Assembly (NCBI GenBank): GCA_963922205.1
Contig: CAWUHX010000032.1
Coordinates: 124,001-188,000, forward strand
Direction of reading: 5' to 3'
DNA from: Romanomermis culicivorax
Taxonomy: Eukaryota > Nematoda > Enoplea > Mermithida > Mermithidae
Length of the DNA: 64,000 nt
Position 1 is the stretch's first letter; each line of letters starts with the position of its first letter. The notes under the pieces are model-generated. The model made no database searches, was not told the origin of the DNA, and saw only the letters and a program-made list of their open reading frames with translations. Position numbers and translations under genes: made by a program. Below, one piece after another: positions 53,883-64,000 of the stretch.

Positions 53883-56454
53883 AAATTCTCTTCGAAAAGT
53901 ATATTTGCATCATCCCAACAAATTTATATTTTGTCAAATAATGATAAACGAATAGAAATTCTGAACTTTCTCTCTTCATTAGTGAATTCATATGTTAAAA
54001 TTCTTATTTTTGATTCAAGTAGAAAAATTGATCATCATTGGCACAATGTTTCGACCAAAAACTTACGGAACTTTCGAGCTAATTTTTTTTGGAGCAAACA
54101 ACATCCTCAATTCATTCTTTACATCGATGTTATAAATGAATTCGCAGCCGAAAATTGAAGGAAATGGCTAGCCACCAGGAATTTTTAGTTGTTTTTTTTT
54201 GTTGTGGCTTACGGCAGTTTTTTATTGCTCTAGGTTTTCGGAGTAGGAACCCACTTGGTTCAATTTCGAATACCTTTTTTTAAACTTCGTCGGTTTTCTC
54301 AGCTTGGTGGTTGTCAGCTAGTTTGTCTCTTATCTGCAATGTAATCATTATTTTGTTTATAAGGTGGTCAGGAAGGTATAAAATGGCTTTCAAAAATGTA
54401 TGCTCCGAAATCATGTTGTTTCAGACTCAACATTTTTTTATTGCTCTAATAACGTCGATTTTGTTTTTGTTCAGTTCATCATCAAGTTTTTTGTCATCCA
54501 ATTGGACTCTAGTGTCATTTCCGTTCTTTGTTTAAGGAGAAAATTGATGTTCGATGATGGAACCGGCTTGATTCGAACTTCAAACACTCAAGTAGTTCTA
54601 AGAAAGTAGTCACTGTTACAAATTTACAATAGCATGCAACAGCAAGTTGCAATTTTTAGGGCAAACTTAGGTGAATATCTAAGCTATTACATGTCAAAAT
54701 CTTATGCAATAAGCTTTGATATCATAAAATTATTATCTCTCTACTGGAGTGTGTTCGAAGTTTGCACATTTACCCAATTTTTTGGTCAAAAATAATTTTT
54801 TTGAAGCAAAAATCGTTCAGAAGGCGAAAATTTCTCGACGCCCCGCGCTGGAATAATATTCAGTATCTCTTCTAAAGCGAAAATTCATTTAGCAGAGGGA
54901 CGTGTTTTGTCCACTTTTCAGTCCAAAAAGCGCACTTTTGAGCACTTCTTAACACCCACCCCAAAACTTCGGAAAGTTGACTACTCTCTCCGCTCAAAAA
55001 GGGCTTTTATCGTGTACCCAACTGGTCGGACGTATGTATGAACTGGCACAGGGATGCTGAAATTTGGAAGAAAGGATAAATCAGGTGCAGTCCGTAATTT
55101 TTTTACTTTGGCCGATGACAGAAATTTCAGTATAGTTGAATTTCTGACAATATTTTTTGGTTCAGTTTTATATTGCTTCTTTTGGTCGTCTTCTTTTTTG
55201 CTAAATTAGTGACTACAGAAACATGATTATGTTCCAATAGGTTTAAAAAAGCATAAATTTAGCATATGTGAGTGTTTTTTGTTAGTATTCCATACATATT
55301 TTGTGACCTGAAAAGTTCGGGGCTTTTTCCAAAGTCGGTTTTTTTCGATGCTTTTTTAAGGTTGACAACACTGGTACAATTAATTAGGGGAGAGACCCCT
55401 TTACTCGATTGGACTTGTACCAAATAATGGAACATTCCCTCTCCAACTCGAAAAAAACTGGAAAAATAGAATTTTTTTGCCATTTGTGAGAAAATGTTCG
55501 ACTTTTTAGGAACTCTTTCAGGATTTCCAAAAAAACGGGTATCTCCACAGTCTATTTCAGGAACTTAAAGTTTGCCCTCCCTACTGACAACAAGTCTTTA
55601 GTAGGACTAATACCCAAATGATGGAATCCTTTAACTTCCGGTCAACCCACCAACTACCCTACAGCACGCAAAATTACGCAAAAAGGGGCCTTTTTGCAAA
55701 ATTTTCGACGAAATTTTTTTTATTCTTTCGACTTTTTTTGACCGCTCCTACAGATTTTGGTAAAGTTTCTTACCCCCGCCCACGATTTGTGAATGTACAT
55801 CCCAAAAAACCGACCCGAGTGCTGATGGACTGATGTGCTGATGTTTTCAGCCAACTAGAGGGTTTCGTCAATAGGCTAGAGGGCCACAAAATCAGCAAAA
55901 AAATCAAAAATGAAAAAATCTGTAAAAAGCTGGTTACATTGTAATTCTTGCTTTGTTATTGACTTTACAGGATATAATCTTACTTCCTGAACGAAATAAT
56001 AGTTCAAAGCGGGCATTTTTGTGCGTAGTGCATTGTTCTTTTGGCCCTGCAGAAAAATTTCTGAGCATTTTCTGCTCATAACAGAAATTTTTGATTGAGA
56101 AGCTGTCAAAGTTTTCGATGTTTCTTCTACCGAGAGAATCGATGAGAAGGTGCATTGTCCGTCATTTTTGCTGGTCAAAATCCAAAATTTTTCAGTCACA
56201 GTTTCTACCATTAACTTCACATTTCTAACGGTGACATGAGTGATATATGTATGAAACGGATTGTTGATTCTTTCTTCATAGTATTCCAATCATGAATATT
56301 GTTATTCTTCTGTCTGTTGGATTTTTTACCTGATGATACATTTTCACAGCTTTTGATTAAGTGGTTGATTTGTCGATATTTGTTATATTATTCTAGATTT
56401 CAGTTAGTTATTTCCATCAATTTTGCGACTTGAATCACATTTTAAACGGAAGCC
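53883..56454. other. No confirmed gene upstream of DRG1
   Basis: It contains repeat debris, for example 54990-55030 and 55380-55450 with MITE-like CCCAACTGGTCGGAC and GGGGAGAGACCCC motifs. A minus-strand open frame (56289-55876) lacks an ATG near its start (first in-frame ATG about 56211) and shows no family motif. The DRG1 promoter should lie at the right end. Confidence 0.4.
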
Positions 56455-56717
56455 ATGTCAATTCTACAGAAAATTGCCGAAATTGAAGCTGAGGTGAGTT
56501 TGAATAAGCAACTTGTGAATTTTTTGCATCAAGTTTTCTTTTTTCCGTTAGATGGCCCGGACACAGCGAAATAAAGCCACGATGGGGCATTTGGGTTTAC
56601 TGAAAGCTCGTCTGGCTAAACTTCGCCGTGAATTAATCACGCCAAAAGGCGGCGGGAGCGGTCCCGGTGAGGGCTTCGACGTTGCAAAAACTGGCGACGC
56701 TAGAATAGGATTTGTTG
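56455..56717 (+). CDS. DRG1: DRG1 (developmentally regulated GTP-binding protein 1), first two exons
   Basis: Exon 1 is 56455-56493 (ATG start, 13 codons) and exon 2 is 56552-56717. They are joined by a 58-bp GT-AG intron. The protein start contains [13 protein letters not shown], then LKAKL-type helices, [10 protein letters not shown] and [18 protein letters not shown], which are diagnostic for the DRG1 N-terminus just before the G1 loop. Exon 2 ends G|GTAAGG in phase 1. The G1 exon is not found in the remaining 7.3 kb, so the gene runs out of the window with a large intron. DRG1 is a cytoplasmic translation-associated GTPase that works with the DFRP1/ZC3H15 partner. Confidence 0.93.
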
Positions 56718-57528
56718 GTAAGGTGTAATACTTTGGGGAGTTGAGACTTCTATGAGACTCCTACTCTTTCGTAAATCATTTAAACTTTTATTCTAAATTA
56801 CATGTCACATTGCTGAGTTTCTATTCAGTATTTGAATGAAACCTTCAGATATTGTGATTAAATGCTGTCTCTGGCTGAATTTTCATTATCTTACTTGATT
56901 ATACTTGTTTACGTGGGTAGTTTCCAAAGAACTGTCAAACACCTTTTCTTAGTTCGTATTTTCGTATTAAGAAGAGATCTTAAATTGAGTTAAATTTCGT
57001 ACCTAGAAATTCCGTGCAGTGTGCACTTTATTTGATCAGATTACGTGATAAAATTTTGTGCGCGATGGTTACACAAATCTCTACCTTGATTAGTTCTTCT
57101 AGTAAATGTCACCCACATTAGGAAAACATCACAATTCAGCTATTTCGACTAATTTATTGCTTGTTAACTCAGTATTCACAACATTTTCGCATAAATTATA
57201 TCAACAGGAATATAAGCTCTCGGAATAATATCTTCCTAGTGTTCGTTTCGATGATAAATTGGCTTATTGGTCAAGTTTAAAGATTAAAACTATTAAAACG
57301 TTTCTAGAGTTTTTCGAAGTATAAATTGTTCGAGAATTGATAAAAATAGAATGCTAATCTTATCTTTAAATTTAGTAATTTTGAGTAATTTTGCCTTGAA
57401 ACTTATCAAAAACATGATGGAAATATCATAAGAAAAAATGCATTATCAATCGAATCGACACGCATTTATGGGCTGATTTTCACAAATTTAAATTGAATAG
57501 ATCATATTAGCATAATATACAATTTTTA
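56718..57528. other. No gene; start of the presumed DRG1 intron 2
   Basis: AT-rich, with no repeat family recognised. It follows the GTAAGG donor of DRG1 exon 2. Confidence 0.5.
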
Positions 57529-60121
57529 TCAGGACTCCATTCTATTCATCGAAGTCTGTGATTCACAAAGTTGCTGATAGTTTGAAGACGACAAAGCTAA
57601 TGTCGTGTGCGCGTAGTCCCACCCTTGATTGTCAGTTTCACTTTCATCTTCACCTTCCGTATCCGTTTCCCGACAACTGCTTGTATCACTGGCGTTTAAA
57701 TTTTCTTCAATGTTGGGCTTATTGAATGTTTCGTCTTCTAAAATCGATGTCGTTTGTATTTGATTCAAAAGTTCGTAATTGTCTAAATATGCATAGTCTT
57801 GATCAGTTGTTGTTATGCTGATTTTGGGCACATCACAGGTCACCTGAAATATTGATAAGATCTCATCTGGCTTAATATTTTTCATATCATACAGTTCGAT
57901 TGGCTCTTCCTCGATTCTATCCACAGATTTAACACCAGATAGGATATCTGTGGTTGTGGAAGCATGTACTTTCGGATAAGATTCGGTATATCTCAATAGA
58001 GTGTTGTCCGATTTAGATTTGCCGCATTTATGATTTGGTTTAATCCTATGGCTACCACCAAATTCATGAACGCTCGTTTCAACGGATCCATAAAACGTCG
58101 GTTTAGAGAATGTTGATGGCGATCCTTCATCTACATTTTCTTTATCAGGTCTAATTCGTCTTTTTGACAGAACGTAATCGGATACGATTTTTCTGAATAA
58201 AATGCCGGCTTTGGATGTCATTTTTACGCTTTTCATGTACTGGCGAAAGGTCGCCAAACTTTGCGTTCGCTTGATTTTGGCTTTTTGATAATCTTTATCA
58301 TCCTCCTCATGATCGTCGACTTGTATTTGTGGATAATTTACTTCGAAAGTCGCCGATGGAATAGAATTTGATGGATTTTGTTGAACAGCAACAATTGCGG
58401 TTGTTTGTAGCTCGTTCCCGAAAACGTTCTTTGTTTCTGGTGTACTGTAACCAACTTTATATTGAAATGTTGGTTCCGTTCGAAGAATGGGTTGTTCGTA
58501 TTTCGTCGAACCGTAATTATGACATTTCTCTGCATATGCTTTGTCATTTGCTTTAGTCTTTGCCCTTGCTCTATCCCTGCAATAATAGTTGATTTTTAAT
58601 CTTGGATGGAGTCGTTAAAGATTCAGTACTTGTTGTTTCTGGTGTCAGTGTCCATATATGTTACAGATATCTTACTGTAGATGGTCAACGACCTTTTTTA
58701 GGGTTGGGTGGTATGAGGGATCAAAAAATGTGAATTTCGGCGTTAACATTGCTGAATGTATAATATCGAAACAGATTCGAAAAATACAAAAAGATAAAAA
58801 TGCCAAGTGCCATAAAATTTGACCTTTTTCACACTGTTTTGATCAAAATTGACCGTTTTTAGCCTGAAAATCGACATTTTATCTTAAAAGTGTAGGAGGT
58901 TCGAACGCACTCCCTGTGTTTAGGTATCCTGTCGCCATTGCGGTATTTTATGACTCATCTTGAGGGTGGTTCTCATAACTCTTCACACCACCAATTACAT
59001 GTAGGTTGTCAGTTCCGACCTACGCAAATCTCAAAGGAGCGTGAAATCAACAAAATTTTCGGGATTATTATTTTACAATTGCATGAAAAATTCGTAATAA
59101 ATAGCTGAGTATTCCACATAAGAACTTTGTATCAAATAATTCTGGAATAAAAAATTCCAAGTTGATTTGAAATGGATATTTGTTTTTATTTATCCAGAAC
59201 CCTAATTATCGAGAGATCATTAGATTCTTGCTTTAACCCACACGTGCAGGCTTATTAATGTCAGTAGTAAGTAATCAAATCCCATACGTCATTCCGCCAG
59301 ATCTGAAATGCGGTTGGAAATTCGACATACTGTGACATGAAAATTTGGAATACATGTCAAAACGGGCGAATACTTTTCTCCTCCTATGAAAAAAGTCAGC
59401 GCTTTCTGCTTCCTTACCTCGAAACTTTCAGTGCTGTAAAAGTACATATGAAAATAATCGCCAATATCAAAACTACGAGGCTGATATAAAATGGTGTATT
59501 TTGGACATGATGGTCCTGCGATTCGCCAGAATTACGGTGCACAAATAAAGGTGATCTTGGTATGGCGAAGTACGTTGTACCGGTATCGATTAATTTGACG
59601 TGTTTTAGCGATCTTCGTCGCAAAGAAGCGTTAACCACTTTGATTAAAAATGCTGGTGACACCGTATTAACGTTCGTCAAAAGTTTTTGATCCGATTTTT
59701 CAACCATAGCCATGTCGACGACCGAAACATGTCCTTCAGCGCAAAATATTTTTAGAATGACCACGTTTTCCACTGGCACAGGTAAATCCAAATGCCTGCA
59801 ATGTTTACTTTTTTGGTGACCTTGCCTCAAACAGTATTTCGTGATCAAATTCGCGATGATATATCGTTTAAAAATTCGCTCGTATTTTCGACGATCGACC
59901 ATCCCATTTTTAACTGTATCGAATTTCAAGCTAATTTGCATAATTAGCAAAGTTTGTTCGCCCAAAAAAGCGTGACAATCGGGGTATTGTTTTGCTAATT
60001 GGCCATCGCCTTTATAACATAAACACTCGAACTGTGTCCCATTATTACAAACGTAATCTTTTTCGTTAGCGGCCGTAGAAGGAAAGATAGCGAAAAGAAT
60101 GAACCAAAATTTTCTGGTCAT
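57529..60121 (-). CDS. Unrecognised type I transmembrane protein, two exons
   Basis: Exon 1 (60121-59418) ends TCGAG|GTAAGG, and exon 2 (58576-57529) begins after TTGCAG. The codon split across the junction joins in frame, giving 583 residues. A signal peptide (about 1-19, cut after STAA) is followed by a roughly 190-residue extracellular domain with Cys residues and an NGT sequon. A membrane segment at about 212-232 (FYISLVVLILAIIFICTF) comes next, then a roughly 350-residue cytoplasmic tail rich in Ser/Thr and acid, with Tyr motifs such as DYAYLDNY. I do not recognise the family. It is antisense to DRG1 and probably nested in its intron. A cell-surface receptor or adhesion role is only a guess. 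Confidence 0.8.
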
Positions 60122-63113
60122 TTTTCAGCTTTTGTAGCGCTGTAAATAGAAAAGAAGACTCGGCAACGTTGATGAATAATGGATATATTGAACTCTCGGC
60201 TTTCTGGTCACGTTTCCTCTTGATTCGGTGTGCATTTTAGCCTACACTGCTCGCAAAAGAAGAGTAGAAGACGCACCTTTCTATTCTTCATCTAGGAAGA
60301 ATAGTGGACCATTCGCCGGTCCAGGAAAAAGCTCATTTTGCGTAAAAAAATATGCAAAAGTCTTGTCCTCTTCTTCTTATCAGCCTCCGATCCCTATTTT
60401 ATAGGTATTGTTGTAGCAAAAGAAGCTACTATGCGCCGCTTTTGCTCCCTCGCAGTTTCCCTCTGCGGGCGGAAGAAGGCTTTTCCCAGCTCAATGATTT
60501 TACTCGGTCGTAATTTTTTGATTGGGTTCATTGGAACTGGCTTAGAGAAAGAGCAAAAACTAAACTCTGGATCCAAATCAATCGTATTTGCTTGGTTATA
60601 TCGTTTTTACTATCTAGATTAACCGCTTAGCTGCTGGGGAAGGCGTATATTCTTGCGCTGAACATATTCTCCTCCCTTTCACTCCAAAAGTGTGCAAGTC
60701 GAAAAAACTGGACTAAAAGGTATTGAAAAACTATTCTGATTGATATCTTACGATCCAATCCAAAATGTTCATGTGTGGTGGCGAGAATAAAAAAGTTGGC
60801 AAAAATCCGTTTTTCCGTAGCTAATTACATAACATGGAGAGTATAAATCAACACGGAAAATTTCTCCGGTTAGTCGAATATTCTTCATAAAAATGTGTTT
60901 GAGGGTTTAAAATATAATGAGCATTTTCTTTCGAAGCCGATATCGAAATCAAGAATCTACATCAAGCGATAAATTTCCATTCTGGTTGACAATTCTCGTT
61001 TGAAATTTTCAATTCGATGATTTTATGCCGACACGTAGAAATGATTTATTGGGCTTTGACTTTTGAGCAAGTTATTCATTTTTGACACGCCACGAAAGCT
61101 GACCATAACGCTACATTTTTTAAAAGTACTATTGCAATTACATTGTTCTGCATCATACATTCCCACGGTCAGGTGCGTCAGGGTATTGGAAATGCCAAAA
61201 TATAATGTACAGTAAATTTTATAAAGAGAGAGCAAAAAATAGAAAAAAGCGGCACAATGAAATAGATTTAGAGGAGGCTGACAATGACAAGTTTACATAT
61301 TTACCAGAAAGCACGATATTTTGAAGTAGTTTGGGGTAAATGCTGTTGTTTTTATACATTATTGTGAAACCTACAGTACCTATAGTAAACCTTTTATTTA
61401 TCAAACAATGCAGGATTAGAATTTAAGGAGGGTGACAAATGAATAGCTTTCACACTAAAAAATAGAATTGTCTACAATCACAGACAAATGTTGCATAGGT
61501 TGTTGAATTTCTTCAAAAAGCTGTATAGTAACATGTTTCCCTAAAAGTGCTGGTAAAGCGTATTTTCCGGACAATGTCAAAAGTGAAATCATTTTCAGAG
61601 GATGGTTCACAGAGGAATACTTTTTTTGATAATGTGGGATAGATGGAAGTAAAATTCTTCTGAAAGAATCTGGATACCGGACTTTTATTTTCTCTAGGTG
61701 TATGATTTTTTATAATCTGCTAGTAAGTTTCTTCTTTTCATTGTTCTGTAATTGCAATTTATCTTTTGATCAAAAATTTGCTATAGTAAATTTTGGCTGA
61801 AGCCTCAGGGTATAGTAATCCAATACTCTTCCGATACCCTATGGGAAAGTATGTTCTGTATAGTCGTATTGTTAAACCGGTTGTCTCAAATTCCTGCTTC
61901 TACCCGGAGTCAGGCTTGCAATATGGCAGGGTCGATTTATAATATAATTCCGGCTTAGAACGTCTTACTCAATCAATATTTCTTTTAATGTGACTTTTGT
62001 CGTAGAAGTTAGCGTATTACTCTTTATTGTGATGGGTGCTCAGGATTTTTAAAATTCAGGAAGTCTCAAGTTTTTCCAAATCGTACTTTTCGGGGTGAGA
62101 TTAGAGATTACTACAGGAAACAACTCATTTGTTCTTAGGGTATGTTGCTTTCAGAGAGTGTAAAAGACGACATGTCCAATCATACCAGGACAATTGCCTC
62201 AACTGGGTGCAACTATAGGTACCAGAGGAGTGGTAATCTCGTTACCAAGTGAGCTCGTTCCGTCCACCAGATCAAGGTTTATGTCAACTTCAGTTTGATT
62301 GAATGACTGGCTAACAGTGTGCAAAAGGAGTATTGTATTTTTTTGTACTACATCCAAAAAGTTCATTAACTCTGAAATAAGCCTTCAACTTTGATTGCAT
62401 CGTGTGTATTTTTTGTGCAATAAACATAGTAACATCCAGTTTCGTACATCAATGCGGCTGGCAACCCTGAAAACGATTTCGGAACTAACCGAGTTTTTAG
62501 TTGACTGGTACCAGATGAACCGATAGAATTTGTCTAAGTATATGAAATGAATTTTTTCGGGGGGGGGGATGAATTTCTCACAGTTAGTAATGACAATTTT
62601 CTTAAAAATGCAATCTTTTTATCGTACTCAAACCCGTTTTAATTCATCAATGCAATATGATAGCTGACATGAAATGGAAAGAGTGGGATATCACCGTCAT
62701 AATTTTTCTGTGAAGTATAGTACCAATGGTAACCTACATGTTAGTTAGTATTTATATATGTCTGCCCCGGTCTCGGCTAATATGTTGGTCCGTGAACAAG
62801 CCTACACAAAAGTATTTAATCCACATTATGCAATAAGCTAAATTTTTCTTGAATTAATTTTTTAATATCGAATAACAATTAAAATTTGTCAATTTCCATA
62901 TCGGAACTTCACGCAAAAAATTTTGTTAACGGCAGTTTGTTCTACCCTGAGTCCCAATTCAAAACTAAATTAAGTTATTTTTCTGTCTTCCATGATCTTT
63001 TCTGGTCATTGTTTTTTTTTCTGCACAGTGCAGACTTTTTTGGCTTCGTGCAGGATTTTTTTTGGTGATTTTTGCACTGGTGCAGAATTTTTTGAGCCAC
63101 GTGTTTGATTACA
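60122..63113. other. No gene seen
   Basis: It includes the presumed promoter region of the membrane-protein gene (60122-60300) and otherwise AT-rich DNA. A 94-codon plus frame at 60338-60622 lacks an ATG and any motif. 62560-62570 holds a G-run. DRG1 exon 3 is not recognisable here. Confidence 0.45.
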
Positions 63114-63989
63114 TCGGATACAGAAAAGATGCATTTTGGTGCATTTTAGAAGGTTATAATCTCAAATTTTTCCGGCGCGAACTTTAATAGGCATTATTAT
63201 TTATTTCCTAGCTCAGGCGCGGCTTCTAGCATGTCTACCTTCACTTATCATTTAATCTTTAATAATTTTCATCATCTTAAACGTATTACCTCATGTTTTA
63301 ATTGGTAATCTTCAATATTTCATCTTGATAATTAATGAAGATTCACATTTTTCCCTTGACACATTTTTTGAGAAAGATCAATACGTCAAGTCTGTAAACT
63401 TTTTGAAGTGATTATTCCTTTCTCAACGTAAAATCAATCCAAAAGCTTCATATAAGTAGTTTTCGGAAATTTCTACTCTTCTTACTCATATCTTTTCGGT
63501 CAACTTCATGAGAGTTTGCGAATAAATTACCGATTTCAAAATTTTTCAAATAGAAAATTCTAGAAATTACAACTTTTGAACACAACATTCGAATGTATGT
63601 AATTCTTGAAATAAATGTTCAGAAAATTGATTTTCCAGTGTCCCGAAATGTCAATACCCAAAAAATTATTCCGGTGCTTCGCGCCGGAGGATTAGTATAT
63701 TTTTTGGGCTCTCACTTGTCATCATAGAGGACTAACGCGTCGATTTCTCATGTAATTCAAAGTCATTATGCTCTTGGATAGTTTGCTGGGAAATTTGTTC
63801 CACAATGCTTATCGATTAGACTTTGATCCAACTCAAAAATTTCAAATTTTTCCTCAATTTTAAGGAATTAACGGCTCTTAAAAACAGCAGAAGGTTTGAA
63901 AAAGCTCAAAAATACATAAATAAAGCGTTTGCATTAACAATTTTTGACCTCTTTCCTCATTTGGGGAAAAGGCCCGGGGAAAAAACAGT
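63114..63989. mobile_element. Left-truncated copy of the GGCGC-hairpin DNA element
   Basis: It aligns with 46200-46560 and, after the LINE, with 49380-49861, through the motifs ATCGGATACAGAAAAG, GCTCAGGCGCGGC and CCGGTGCTTCGCGCCGG, and ends AAAAAACAGT. The bases at 63480-63545 are absent from the LINE-interrupted copy around the insertion, showing that the LINE landed in this middle part. Confidence 0.8.
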
Positions 63990-64000
63990 GATAACAGGAA

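Noticed and set aside
53847-54158. 103-codon plus-strand frame
   Set aside because: Its start lies in the arm of an inverted-repeat element and no family is recognised.
55876-56289. 137-codon minus-strand frame divergent from DRG1
   Set aside because: It has no ATG at the start of the frame, no splice acceptor and no recognised motif. The first ATG gives about 110 residues of ordinary composition. It may be real, but I cannot support it.
58900-58990. GGTTCGAAC motif suggesting a tRNA T-arm
   Set aside because: No acceptor, D-arm or anticodon stem can be paired around it.
60338-60622. 94-codon plus-strand frame
   Set aside because: It starts without an ATG, has no motif and lies in probable promoter/intron DNA.

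Overview
The window is AT-rich animal nuclear DNA with few genes and a very high load of mobile elements. Three spliced host genes can be supported: a complete Ran GTPase gene (minus strand, six coding exons, 23.6-34.3 kb), the first two exons of DRG1 (plus strand, 56.4-56.7 kb, running off the window), and an unrecognised two-exon type I membrane-protein gene (minus strand, 57.5-60.1 kb), which probably lies inside a DRG1 intron. Some introns are very short (58 and 63 bp) and others are inflated by transposons. The repeat load, the short introns and Ran details suggest an invertebrate, possibly a nematode, but this is an inference and not firm.

0.4-18.9 kb is a Polinton/Maverick-type virus-like element. 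Its genes all lie on the minus strand: A32-like packaging ATPase, membrane protein, several small conserved-looking proteins, retroviral-type integrase with chromodomain, adenovirus-type protease, penton-like minor capsid protein, a small basic/amphipathic protein and the major capsid protein. Degenerate terminal inverted repeats lie near 374-457 and 18841-18932. No protein-primed DNA polymerase B lies between them. The major capsid gene carries a 58-bp spliceosomal-type intron. Many genes are broken by in-frame stops or A-run frameshifts. A 10.1-kb Ty3/gypsy element (642-10722, nearly identical 390-bp LTRs) has inserted into the last codons of the capsid gene.

19-35 kb holds dense MITE-like families, an internally deleted hAT element with an 8-bp target duplication, and the Ran gene. 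35.2-44.0 kb is a second, older LTR retrotransposon. It carries a cysteine-rich, glycosylated, membrane-anchored envelope-like region between gag and pol, so the order is gag-env-pol. 46.1-49.9 kb is an 8-bp-TSD DNA element into which a CR1/Jockey-like LINE has inserted. 51.7-53.3 kb shows the reverse: a LINE 3' end split by a related DNA element. 56-60 kb holds DRG1 and the nested membrane-protein gene. 60-64 kb is mostly featureless and ends in another copy of the DNA element.

The most interesting items are the polymerase-less, intron-bearing Polinton, the gag-env-pol retroelement, and the roughly 900-codon extension downstream of integrase in the first gypsy element, part of which loosely resembles an EVH1/WH1 domain.
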